Positions 51,618-59,878 of a DNA stretch of 64,000 bases are shown here, piece by piece. The translations under genes were made by a program, and so were the position numbers. Where the stretch lies: NCBI GenBank assembly GCA_963698015.1, contig OY969109.1, positions 434,001 through 498,000 on the forward strand, read 5' to 3'. The DNA is from VAXT01 sp963698015 (GTDB taxonomy: Bacteria > Actinomycetota > Thermoleophilia > Gaiellales > Gaiellaceae). How positions within the stretch are numbered: position 1 is the stretch's first letter; every line of letters begins with the position of its first letter. The notes beneath the pieces are model-generated. The model was not told the origin of the DNA. It saw nothing but the letters and a program-made list of their open reading frames with translations, and did no database searches.

Positions 51618-54014
51618 CTAGAGGACAACCGACCCGACCGTCTCGCCGAGCTCCAGTCGGTCGGTCTTCGGCTCGGCAGCCTCGACGAGGCCGAGGTCCT
51701 CGGCGACGGCGACCGCATCGCTCCGGTTGGAGACGCCGAGCTTCCGGTAGACGGAGATCGCCTGGGTCTTGATCGTGTTCCTCGAGACGTGGAGGCGCTC
51801 GCCGATCTCCCGGAAGGACAGGTGCGTGGAGAGGAGCGGAAGCAGGCGCAGCTCGGCCCGCGTGAGCCCGGAGCTGCCGCCGGCACGGGCCTCGGGCATC
51901 GCTGCGAGCTCGAGCTCCAACCGCGCGACTGCCTCGCCGAGGAGGCCGAGGTCCGGCCGCACGGCGAGGATCCCGCGCGCCTCCTCGAGGATGTGTCCGG
52001 CGGCTTCCCGGTCTCGCAGCGTCACGTAGGCATCTGCGAGCTCGATACGTGCCTGGACCGCGAGCCAGGGCAGGGCGTAGGTGAGGTGCGGCGTCTGGCG
52101 CGTCGCCGCCGTCAGCAGCCGGCGCGCGTGGTCCCACTGGCCGTGTCTGAGCCTGCTCCGAGCCGAGGCGGCCAGCGCGAGCGCGCTCGTCGGATAGTCC
52201 GCGAGCTCCCCTTCTTCGACCACGCGCTGGGCCTCCTCGGCTAGAGCATCTGCCGTGCGGACGTCCTCGCGAGCGGCCGCGAGCATCGAGCGCTCGCCGA
52301 GGGCGATGGCACGAGTTTCCGTGGAGCCGGTCGTGGCGGCGCGCTCGACGGCTTCTACAAGCGCCGCGTCCGCATTCTCCGCGTCCCCGAGCAGCATGTC
52401 GGCGGCGCCGCGGACGAGCAACGCCGCCGGGCGCCAGGGGTCGTCGGCCGCCAGCTTCGAGACCGCCGCGCTGGCGTCCGCCTGCATCTGGGCGGGGCCG
52501 TCGGTGCATAACGCGGCCCGCATGACGGCGATCCGGGGCCGGACCGCCGCGACGCCCCGTCTGCGCGAAGCAACGCCACGCTCCGCGGCGTGCAGCCAGC
52601 GATCGGCCTCGTCGGCGCGGCCGCGCGCGGCGAGAATGCTGCTCCCCTGGATCGCGACGGCGGGATGCCGGTCGAGGCGCTCGTCGACGTCGAACAGGTC
52701 GAGCCAGCCCTCGACGACCGCGGCCCGGCCGCTGTCGTGGACCTGCTGCGCGATCGAGCCCAGGATGCGCGCCGTCTCGTCGATGTCTCCGGCCGCGTGG
52801 GCGTGGAAGAGCGCGGACTCGGGGTCGAGGTGCGCCTCGTACCAGGCCGCCGCGCGGCGGTGCAGCACCGGCACCAGGTCGGGCTCCTGCTCCTCGAGCT
52901 CACGCTGCAGGAGGTCGCGGAAGAGGTGGTGGTAGCGGTACCAGCCGCGGTGATGGTCGAGCTGGACGAGGAACAGGTTCGCCCGGTCGATCTCCTCGAG
53001 CTCCGCGGCCGAGCCCTTGCCGCTCAGCACCGCGTTGCAGAGCGGTGCGCACATGCGCTCGAGGACGGACGTGCGCCGGAGGAAGCGGAGGACACGCGGC
53101 TCGAGGCGCGAGAGGTACTCGGAGCCGAGGTAGTCGGCGATGTAGCGGTCGTCACCTGCCGCCCGGCTCACGCCGTCTTCGAGACTCGCAAGCGCGGCCA
53201 GACGCAGGCCGGCGGCCCAGCCCTCGGTGCGGTGAAGGAGGCCCGCGAGCTCGGCCTCGTCCAGCTCGACACCCGACGCGCGGAGCAGGATCTCCGCCTC
53301 TCGGCGGCTCAGCGCGAGCTCGTAGGGGCCGATCTCGAGCAGCGGCTCGGCAACGCGGAGGGTGGCGATCGGCATCCTGGGGAGGGCCCGCCCGGTCAAC
53401 GCGATCATCGAGCCGGGTGGGATGTTTTCGATCAGGATGCCGATCGCCTCGGGGGAATCGTTGGACACGAGAGCGTCCGCGCCGTCCAGCACGAGCACGA
53501 ACGGCGAAGACCGCGACGAGAGCTGGGCGCTGAGCCTGGGCACGATCGCGTCCCAGACCGGCCACTCGGGTCGCTCGAACGCCTCGGTCACATCTGCGCC
53601 CAGCGGCTCGATCCGATCGAGCGCCGCGGCGACGTGCTTGAAGAGGACGTACGGGTCGTTGTCGCGCTCGTCGACCGAGACCCAGGCGAACGGGCGCGCG
53701 TCGCGGGCGGCCCACTGCGAGAGGAGTGTCGTCTTGCCGTAGCCGGCGGGTGCGACGACGAGCACGATCGGGAAGGCGCCGGCGGCGCGCAGGCGGTTGA
53801 CGAGCGCCGTCCGCGGGACGCTCTCGGGCGGCCCCAGCGGAGGGCGCAGCTTCGACTCGACGACGTCGCCGAGAACGCCGGAATCGTTCGTCCCGACGAG
53901 GATCGCCTTGGCGCCGATCTCGCGCAGCGCACGGTTCAGCGGACGGCGACCGACGCCGAAGCGGCGGTTTCCCTCTACGGGTTCGATGTCAACCTCGCCA
54001 TCCCATCCCCCCAC
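51618..54014 (-). CDS. Second large MalT-like LuxR-family regulator
   Basis: A 798-residue STAND-type LuxR regulator. VVESKLRPPLGPPESVPRTA begins the conserved part, VVAPAGYGKTTLLSQWAARD holds Walker A, and PFVLVLDGADALVSND is Walker B. The TPR-like middle is followed by the HTH domain (LTRAELRLLPLLSTHLSFRE, VSRNTIKTQAISVYRKLGVS). The start is uncertain: GTG at 54014 is the first plausible codon and gives a 50-residue N-terminal extension. It is divergent from the response regulator at 54190. Confidence 0.87.
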   Translation of the reverse strand: MGGWDGEVDIEPVEGNRRFGVGRRPLNRALREIGAKAILVGTNDSGVLGDVVESKLRPPLGPPESVPRTALVNRLRAAGAFPIVLVVAPAGYGKTTLLSQWAARDARPFAWVSVDERDNDPYVLFKHVAAALDRIEPLGADVTEAFERPEWPVWDAIVPRLSAQLSSRSSPFVLVLDGADALVSNDSPEAIGILIENIPPGSMIALTGRALPRMPIATLRVAEPLLEIGPYELALSRREAEILLRASGVELDEAELAGLLHRTEGWAAGLRLAALASLEDGVSRAAGDDRYIADYLGSEYLSRLEPRVLRFLRRTSVLERMCAPLCNAVLSGKGSAAELEEIDRANLFLVQLDHHRGWYRYHHLFRDLLQRELEEQEPDLVPVLHRRAAAWYEAHLDPESALFHAHAAGDIDETARILGSIAQQVHDSGRAAVVEGWLDLFDVDERLDRHPAVAIQGSSILAARGRADEADRWLHAAERGVASRRRGVAAVRPRIAVMRAALCTDGPAQMQADASAAVSKLAADDPWRPAALLVRGAADMLLGDAENADAALVEAVERAATTGSTETRAIALGERSMLAAAREDVRTADALAEEAQRVVEEGELADYPTSALALAASARSRLRHGQWDHARRLLTAATRQTPHLTYALPWLAVQARIELADAYVTLRDREAAGHILEEARGILAVRPDLGLLGEAVARLELELAAMPEARAGGSSGLTRAELRLLPLLSTHLSFREIGERLHVSRNTIKTQAISVYRKLGVSNRSDAVAVAEDLGLVEAAEPKTDRLELGETVGSVVL

Positions 54015-54114
54015 GTCCGTCCCTGGACGCAGGTTGCAGCGCCCTCCGACAACGAGTATCCGGGCGACGGTGGCCTGCGGGCATTGGGGGATTCGCGGAT
54101 TCGGCTGTGGTCGG

Positions 54115-54138
54115 CGCACCACGGCCACTCGTGGTGCG
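54115..54138. promoter_or_regulatory. 9-base inverted repeat in the LuxR / response-regulator divergent region
   Basis: CGCACCACG and CGTGGTGCG are separated by six bases. A third GCACCACG follows at 54140-54147. This could be an operator or a hairpin. GAATAT at 54157-54162 is a possible -10 box of the 54190 gene. Confidence 0.45.
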
Positions 54139-54189
54139 GGCACCACGGTTTGCGGGGAATATGGAGCGCGACTAGGCTCGGACGCGCCG

Positions 54190-54855
54190 ATGTCGATTCG
54201 CGTCGTCGCCGCGGAGGACAGCTTCCTCGCCCGCGAGGGGATCGTCAGCATCCTCGGCGACATCGACGACGTCGAGCTGGTCGAGATGTCGGGCGACCTC
54301 GACGAGTTGCGCGACGCCGTCGAGCGCACGTCGCCGGACATCGTCCTGACGGACATCCGGATGCCGCCGACGAACACGGACGAGGGCATCCGCTTCGCGG
54401 CCGAGCTCCGGGAACAGCACCCCGAGATGGGCGTCGTAGTCCTCAGCCAGCACGCGGAGCCGCGCTACGCGCTCGCGCTCTTCAACGCGGGCTCGGACCG
54501 CCGCGCCTATCTACTCAAGGAGCGGCTCCACGACAAGACCGAGTTGAGCCGCGCGCTGCACGACGTGGCTGCGGGCCGCTCATTGGTCGACTCCCGGGTC
54601 GTCGACAAGCTCGTCGCCGCCCGCCAGCGCGGCGACTCGGAGCTGACGAAGCTGACCCCGCGCGAGCTCGAGATCCTCGCTCTGATCGCCGAGGGCCGGA
54701 GCAACGGATCTATCGCCTCGAGCCTCGGGATCACGAAGCGCGCGGTCGAGCGGCACATCAACGCGATCTTCCTGAAGCTCGACCTCGGCAAGGCGGAGGA
54801 CGTCAGCCGGCGCGTGAAGGCCGCGCTCCTCTACCTCGGCGGCGACGAGCTCTAG
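54190..54855 (+). CDS. NarL/FixJ-type response regulator
   Basis: A 221-residue two-domain regulator. The receiver has AAEDSFLAREGIVSILGDID and the phospho-acceptor Asp in SPDIVLTDIRMPP (about residue 54), and ends in AYLLKERLHD with the conserved lysine. The C-terminal HTH is LTPRELEILALIAEGRSNGS, then GITKRAVERHINAIFLKLDL. Its cognate kinase is not adjacent; the MASE1 kinase at 10464 is of the matching type. Its stop shares a CTAG with the convergent Ppx gene. Confidence 0.92.
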   Translation: MSIRVVAAEDSFLAREGIVSILGDIDDVELVEMSGDLDELRDAVERTSPDIVLTDIRMPPTNTDEGIRFAAELREQHPEMGVVVLSQHAEPRYALALFNAGSDRRAYLLKERLHDKTELSRALHDVAAGRSLVDSRVVDKLVAARQRGDSELTKLTPRELEILALIAEGRSNGSIASSLGITKRAVERHINAIFLKLDLGKAEDVSRRVKAALLYLGGDEL

Positions 54856-56339
54856 CCGGCTGGGGCCGCGCCGAAGCGCTCCTCGAGCAGCCCGTGGCGC
54901 AGGCCCCGGTCGCTGACCGTGAGCGAGTCGCGGCCGAGCTTCTCGAGCACGGTCCGAACGACGCAGGCACCGGCGAGGATCACCTCGGCGCGCTTCGGCT
55001 GGAGGCCGGTGATCTCGCGCCGCGCGTCCGCCGTGCGCGTGCGGTAGAGCTCGATCTGGCGGTCGACCTCCGCGCGGTCGAGGACCGTGCCGCGGACGAC
55101 GTCCGGATCGTAGGTCTCGAGCTCGTGCTTGACCGCGGTGATGTTCGTGACCGCGCCGCCGATCCCGACGAGCTCATCGGGCGTGGGCCGGCCGTCGAGA
55201 CGCTCCAGGTCGGCCGCGATCGCACGGAGCGCCTCCGCCAGCCGCTCTTCGGACACGACGCCGTCGAGGCCGAAGCGCTCCGTGAAGCGCACCGCTCCGA
55301 CGTTGACGCTGAACCGCTCCTCGACCTCCCGACCATGACCGAACGTGAACTGCGAGCTGCCGCCGCCCGTGTCGAAGACGACGAGCGACCCGTCACCGAG
55401 TCGCAGCCCCTCGGTCGCCGCGAGATACGCGAGCCGGCCCTCCTCCTCCCCGCTGATGATCTCGACCTCGATTCCGGTGCGTTCGCGCAGGGCCTCAACG
55501 AACGCCTCGCCGTTCCGCGCCATGCGCACCCCGGCGGTGGCGACGGCCGCCAACGCCGCGACCCCGTGGCGCCGAGCCTCTTCGGCCATGTCCGCGATCG
55601 CGTCGACCGTCCGCCGGATCGGCCCCTCGTTCAGCTCGCCGGTCCGGTCGAGACCCTCACCGAGCCTGGTCACCTCGGCCCGATCGGCGATCGTCCGCCA
55701 CCGCCCGTCCTTGCCCCGCTCGCCGATCACGAACTTGACCGAGTTCGTGCCGACATCGATCACCGCGAACCGGCCGAAGCCGACGAGCGTCTTCAGCCCG
55801 CGCGGCACGCTCACGTTCTGCCGCCCATCGAGCCCGAGCTCCCGTACGGCCGCGGTCACGAGCGCCGGATCCACGGACTCGACGGCGATCGTCCGCGTGT
55901 CGCCCCTACCCGCGCCGAGGTCGGTGAGCTCGGCCATCGCGCCGCCGAGCGTGACGTGCCTGCGCCGCTTGCGCACCTCGACGGAGAGCAGGTCGGGGCT
56001 CGGGTCGACGACGTCGCCGAGCAGCTGGTCGAGCGCGTACTCCTCCCGTGCGAGCTCGCCGTGGACGCCGAGCGCTCCGAGCACCGACTCGACCTGAGCG
56101 GCGCTCAACGGGAACTCGGCCTTCAGCACCGGCTTCCACTGCTCGAGCCCGTCCTCGTCGACGCGCTGGAGCTCCTTGACGTCCATCCGGCCGCCGCGAA
56201 CCTTGACCGAAGAGTCTCTCTCGAGCGAGAGCAGGTACAGATCGTCGCTCTCCTCGAGCTCCGGCGGCAGCTCGCTCAGGCGAGTCTCGGCGTACCCGAA
56301 GCTCTCGCCGAAGGTCCGCCACTCCCACCGTGGTGTGAC
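54852..56339 (-). CDS. CYTH-like domain fused to exopolyphosphatase/GppA phosphatase
   Basis: A protein of about 495 residues. The N-terminal 180 residues (RWEWRTFGESFGYAETRLSE, SLERDSSVKVRGGRMDVKEL, WKPVLKAEFPL) resemble a CYTH-like polyanion-binding domain. The rest is a Ppx/GppA ASKHA-fold phosphatase: FAVIDVGTNSVKFVIGERG, LVVFDTGGGSSQFTFG and LVGIGGAVTNITAVK. It would hydrolyse polyphosphate or pppGpp. No ATG, GTG or TTG lies in frame near the domain start; the coordinate given is a GTC where the family normally starts. The CYTH gene lies 16 bases upstream. Confidence 0.8.
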   Translation of the reverse strand, partial: VTPRWEWRTFGESFGYAETRLSELPPELEESDDLYLLSLERDSSVKVRGGRMDVKELQRVDEDGLEQWKPVLKAEFPLSAAQVESVLGALGVHGELAREEYALDQLLGDVVDPSPDLLSVEVRKRRRHVTLGGAMAELTDLGAGRGDTRTIAVESVDPALVTAAVRELGLDGRQNVSVPRGLKTLVGFGRFAVIDVGTNSVKFVIGERGKDGRWRTIADRAEVTRLGEGLDRTGELNEGPIRRTVDAIADMAEEARRHGVAALAAVATAGVRMARNGEAFVEALRERTGIEVEIISGEEEGRLAYLAATEGLRLGDGSLVVFDTGGGSSQFTFGHGREVEERFSVNVGAVRFTERFGLDGVVSEERLAEALRAIAADLERLDGRPTPDELVGIGGAVTNITAVKHELETYDPDVVRGTVLDRAEVDRQIELYRTRTADARREITGLQPKRAEVILAGACVVRTVLEKLGRDSLTVSDRGLRHGLLEERFGAAPAG

Positions 56340-56355
56340 CTTCGAGCTCGTCGGC

Positions 56356-57132
56356 TCAGCTCCCGCTCTTGCGCGCCCCCGCGAAGTACTCCAGCGCCTT
56401 CTTCGTCTTCGTCTCCTGCTCGCCCGAGAGGTCGATGCCCTGGCGTCCGAGGAACGTCCGCACCTCGACCGCGACCTGGAACGCCTCGCTCGTCGCGGTC
56501 CGGGTCGAGAGCTCGAGCACACGCGACCCGTCGGGATAGATCCACATCTCGGCGACGATCCTGCGGCTGAGCTCAACCGGGGTGAAGCGCAGCTTGAGCA
56601 CGAAGATCGGCCCGAGGATCAAAAGGTCGTCGAGCTCGATCCCCGGCGCATGCTCGGCGAAGTAGGCGCGCTGCAGCTTCGAGAAGAGCTTCCGTACGGG
56701 GCGCTCGCCGGTCACCGTCTTCTTGACCTCGTCGGGGCCGAGCGGCCGCTTCAGGGTCCCCGAGCACACGAAACCGCCGGGCAGCGCGTCGACCTCCACG
56801 CGGAACCCGGTCGCGGCGCGCAGCTCCGCCGGGAGCTCCGAAGGCACGACCGGCCGCAGCTTCACCACCGAGTCGTCGCCCTTGCCCTGGATGCGCCGAC
56901 CGCGGACGACGACGCCCAGCTTGTCGAGCTCCAGCTCGGGGGTGTCGAAGAAGAAGACCTGGCGGATCTGCGCGTCAAGGGGGTCCAGGCCGAGCGCGAC
57001 CGCGGCCGAGCGCTGGTCGTGCTCGGGCACGGTCAGCTTCAGCTCGACGCTGTCCGAGTCCTTGAGCAGGTCGAGCATTTCCGCGATCTGTTCGTCCGAA
57101 AGGGCTACCGGGGTCGACTGCGTGGTCGTCAT
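56356..57132 (-). CDS. CYTH-domain protein
   Basis: A 258-residue protein of the CYTH (triphosphate tunnel) superfamily. DSVELKLTVPEHD holds a reduced form of the ExExK motif, and FFFDTPELELDKLGVVVRGR and VVKLRPV continue the beta-barrel. The C-terminal 60 residues (VEVRTFLGRQGIDLSGEQET) are helical. The family includes triphosphatases and polyphosphate-binding proteins. The gene directly precedes the Ppx fusion, so a joint role in polyphosphate turnover is likely. Confidence 0.8.
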   Translation of the reverse strand: MTTTQSTPVALSDEQIAEMLDLLKDSDSVELKLTVPEHDQRSAAVALGLDPLDAQIRQVFFFDTPELELDKLGVVVRGRRIQGKGDDSVVKLRPVVPSELPAELRAATGFRVEVDALPGGFVCSGTLKRPLGPDEVKKTVTGERPVRKLFSKLQRAYFAEHAPGIELDDLLILGPIFVLKLRFTPVELSRRIVAEMWIYPDGSRVLELSTRTATSEAFQVAVEVRTFLGRQGIDLSGEQETKTKKALEYFAGARKSGS

Positions 57133-57207
57133 CGAGGTCCTCCTTGAAGCAGGGCTGCGTCGAGTATGCCGCCTAGGAGTGGTTCGATGCGAGCGCTGCG
57201 TCGGTTA

Positions 57208-58092
57208 CTACGCCAGTGCTGCCGAGCCCTCGGCTCCTTCGTCGGTGCGCGGCTCCGGCCTCGGTTGGCTCGAAAGAGAGATCAGCACCGCGCCGAAGAG
57301 CGCGGCGACGAGCCCGACAACGGCGACGAGGACGTGCCACCCCGGCCGGCTCAGCCGTTCGTCGAAGAGCGCGACCCCGAGCAGCACGCCGACGACCGGG
57401 TTCGCCACCGACACCGTGGCGACCGACGGTGCGAGCCGACCGGTGCCGAGGGACACCTGCTGGAGGACGAACCCGAGCACTCCCGCGACGGCGAGCGCGT
57501 AGCACTGCCAGTGCGACAGCATCTCCCCGACGCCCTGGTGCAGCAGCTCGAGCGTCGGCTTCGTGAGCGCCGCCGAGAGCCCGAAGAGGATCCCGGCCAC
57601 GGCGCCATAGACGGCCGCGACCTTCGTCGGCGTGCCGTTTCTCCCGTACACGAGCAGCCCGGCGCAGATCGCGCCCAGCACGACGATCGCGATCGTCCAC
57701 TCGTCGTTCGGGGCGTTCTCGTTCCCGCCCGCGGGGTCGCCGTAGATCGCGAACGCGCCGAGCCCGACGAGGATGACGCCCGCACCGACGACCTCCCGGC
57801 GGCCGACGTGCTGGTTCGTCAGCAGCCAGCCGAGCGGCAGCGCGAAGACGATGGTCGTCACGAGCAGCGGCTGGATGACCGCGAGCCGGCCTCGGTCGAG
57901 CGCGCCCGCCTGGAACACGTAGCCGACGAAGAGCGCAGCGGTACCCAGCAGCCACATGCGCTGGCCGACGAGCCGAACGAGCGACATGGGCCGCGCGAGC
58001 GAGACCCAGTCGAGGTTGAGAGCGCCTTTCTGCTGGAGCGTCGCAGCGACCGCGAACAGGAACGCGGCGATGAGCGCGAGCACGGACGCCAT
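57208..58092 (-). CDS. EamA/DMT-family transporter
   Basis: A 294-residue protein with about nine or ten helices. LALIAAFLFAVAATLQQKGA is the first, and VIQPLLVTTIVFALPLGWLL and TVSVANPVVGVLLGVALFDE are characteristic DMT motifs of the two EamA repeats. It ends in a short charged tail. The substrate is unknown. It lies in the same direction as the CYTH pair but with a 75-base gap. Confidence 0.82.
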   Translation of the reverse strand: MASVLALIAAFLFAVAATLQQKGALNLDWVSLARPMSLVRLVGQRMWLLGTAALFVGYVFQAGALDRGRLAVIQPLLVTTIVFALPLGWLLTNQHVGRREVVGAGVILVGLGAFAIYGDPAGGNENAPNDEWTIAIVVLGAICAGLLVYGRNGTPTKVAAVYGAVAGILFGLSAALTKPTLELLHQGVGEMLSHWQCYALAVAGVLGFVLQQVSLGTGRLAPSVATVSVANPVVGVLLGVALFDERLSRPGWHVLVAVVGLVAALFGAVLISLSSQPRPEPRTDEGAEGSAALA

Positions 58093-58123
58093 CGGAGGAG
58101 CCTACGACAGCGGCACGCTGACG

Positions 58124-58756
58124 TCAGGTCGCGAGCTGGACCGGAAGCGTCAAGGCCCAGATCAGCGTCCCGAGGAAGATGACGCAGCCGAGCCCGAGGA
58201 GGGCGGCTCTCGCTCCGAAGCTGTGAAGCTTGACGCTGATCCCGGCGAAGAAGAGCGACGAGGCGAACAGAACGACGGCGAGCATGTAGTTGTCCGCGTT
58301 CTGGTTCGCGGACTTCGCGCGATCGGAGTCGGCGGCGGCGGTCGACTCGAGCCGCTCGGCTTCGGTGGCCGCCTTCAGCCGGTAGACGGGCATCGCGAAC
58401 GGCGTGGGCGGTGCCGCGTGGTTCGTGAACGGCCTCGTCGCGAGCCACGCTGTGAAGGCCGGCTTGAACTCGTCCCGGAAGCGCGCGCGGTAGAAGCCGG
58501 CGAGTGCCTCGTCGTTGTGCTGGTGCGCGTCGATCCACTGGATGAACGTGGCCACGTCGATCTGTACCTGGCGGTTCGCGAGCGCTGCGCTGCGGTTCTC
58601 GGCGATCCGGGTCGCGGTCGCGTGGCTGTAGCCCTGCGCCTGCTCACCCGTCCACTGGCGCGACTGGTACGCGGCCCAAGCGGTGGCGACGGTGGCCAGC
58701 GCCAACAGTACCGTGGAGACGAGCTCGACCCACCGCTCGGACCGGTTCGCCTCCAC
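58124..58756 (-). CDS. Membrane protein, DUF4337-like (paralogue of 29292)
   Basis: A 210-residue protein with GTG start (MEANRSERWVELVSTVLLAL). LATVATAWAAYQSRQWTGEQ, FTAWLATRPFTNHAAPPTP and the C-terminal helices YMLAVVLFASSLFFAGISVK and ALLGLGCVIFLGTLIWALTL match the layout and motifs of the protein at 29292-29960. The two are clear paralogues, separated by 28 kb. No function is known. It is divergent from the 58779 gene. Confidence 0.75.
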   Translation of the reverse strand: MEANRSERWVELVSTVLLALATVATAWAAYQSRQWTGEQAQGYSHATATRIAENRSAALANRQVQIDVATFIQWIDAHQHNDEALAGFYRARFRDEFKPAFTAWLATRPFTNHAAPPTPFAMPVYRLKAATEAERLESTAAADSDRAKSANQNADNYMLAVVLFASSLFFAGISVKLHSFGARAALLGLGCVIFLGTLIWALTLPVQLAT

Positions 58757-58778
58757 GCGTCCAGCATACGATGCGCGC

Positions 58779-59447
58779 GTGACTCCGCCGGGCCAGCCCT
58801 CCATCGGCGAGTCCCGCTGGCCGCCGGTGGCAGCGCTCGTCCTCTTCATGGCGACGAACATCGCCCTCCGCGTCTGGCTGCCGCACGAGGGAGCGGTTCG
58901 AGTGACGTGGCTCGTCCCCGCCCTCGAGGCGATCCTGGTCGTGCTGCTGCTCGTGGGCGCGCCCGGCAACCTCGCCAGGCGCACGCCCTGGGTGCGCCGC
59001 GTCGCCGTCGCGCTCGCGCTCCTGTTCGTCGCTGGTGCCTTGTGGTCGACCGCGCTCCTCATCTACGACCTGATCAAGGGGATCGGCGTGACGCAGTCGC
59101 CGAGCGAGCTACTCGCCACGGGCGCGGTCGTCTGGCTCGGGAACAACCTCGCGTTCGCGTTGCTCTACTGGCTGCTGGACGGCGGCGGCCCGGTCGCCCG
59201 CTCCCTCGACCCAGCGCCGGTCGACTTCGCGTTCACGCAACACATGAGCCCCGAGCTCGCGCCGCCGGGCTGGCGGCCGGTCTTCCTCGACTACCTGCAC
59301 CTCGGGTTCACGAACGCGACGGCGTTCAGCCCGACCGACGTGATGCCGCTCACCCACCGCGCGAAGTACACGATGCTCGTGCAGGCGACCGTGGCGCTTG
59401 CGCTCTTTGGCCTGATCGTGGCGCGGGCCGTGAACGCGTTCACCTGA
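58779..59447 (+). CDS. DUF1345 membrane protein
   Basis: A 222-residue protein with GTG start (MTPPGQPSIGESRWPPVAAL). Five helices are visible, and YLHLGFTNATAFSPTDVMPL with THRAKYTMLVQATVALALF is the conserved motif of DUF1345. The function is unknown. It has a head-to-head arrangement with the DUF4337-like gene, 22 bases apart. Confidence 0.8.
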   Translation: MTPPGQPSIGESRWPPVAALVLFMATNIALRVWLPHEGAVRVTWLVPALEAILVVLLLVGAPGNLARRTPWVRRVAVALALLFVAGALWSTALLIYDLIKGIGVTQSPSELLATGAVVWLGNNLAFALLYWLLDGGGPVARSLDPAPVDFAFTQHMSPELAPPGWRPVFLDYLHLGFTNATAFSPTDVMPLTHRAKYTMLVQATVALALFGLIVARAVNAFT

Positions 59448-59488
59448 GCTGTCTCGACAGAGGGCGTGACCGCACTTCTTCTGGTCAG

Positions 59489-59812
59489 CTACGCCGGAGC
59501 GCGCTCGTAGCTGACCCGACGGCGCAGATTCCCCTCGTCAGCCGGATCGAACCAGATCGAGATCAGCACCGCTCCACACGTCGCCGGAGACTCCACAAGC
59601 TCCGCGTACTCGAGGGCAGCGGCGTTGCCCCGATCCGCGATTGCAGCGAGAGCATCGGCGTTTGCCGCCCGTTCGGCAGCAGCGTGCGCCTGTTCCCAGC
59701 AGCGAACCTCGGCGTGGAGCTCCTCGCCGTCTTCGCGTCGGATCCGGTAGTCCAGCGCCCAGCCGTCCTGTGAGGGCGCCGTGAGGTCGTGCGTCTCGAT
59801 CACTTCAGCCAT
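59489..59812 (-). CDS. Hypothetical 107-residue protein
   Basis: Begins MAEVIETHDLTAPSQDGWAL and continues with an acidic, helical, soluble sequence (CWEQAHAAAERAANADALAA) ending RRRVSYERAPA. No family is recognised. An upstream in-frame ATG-like codon would add nine residues, but MAEVIE is the better start by composition. Confidence 0.6.
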   Translation of the reverse strand: MAEVIETHDLTAPSQDGWALDYRIRREDGEELHAEVRCWEQAHAAAERAANADALAAIADRGNAAALEYAELVESPATCGAVLISIWFDPADEGNLRRRVSYERAPA

Positions 59813-59878
59813 AGGCGCCAACGTACCGGTAGTAGCCACGCTCGGACAAGGACGCGAAGTACGGGCGGCTCTCTCGCC

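Noticed and set aside
52590..56570. A very long open frame (about 1,300 codons) on the + strand opposite the LuxR and Ppx genes
   Set aside because: It is antisense to three well-supported genes, has no domain signature and is rich in Arg, Glu, Val and Pro as expected for high-GC shadow frames.
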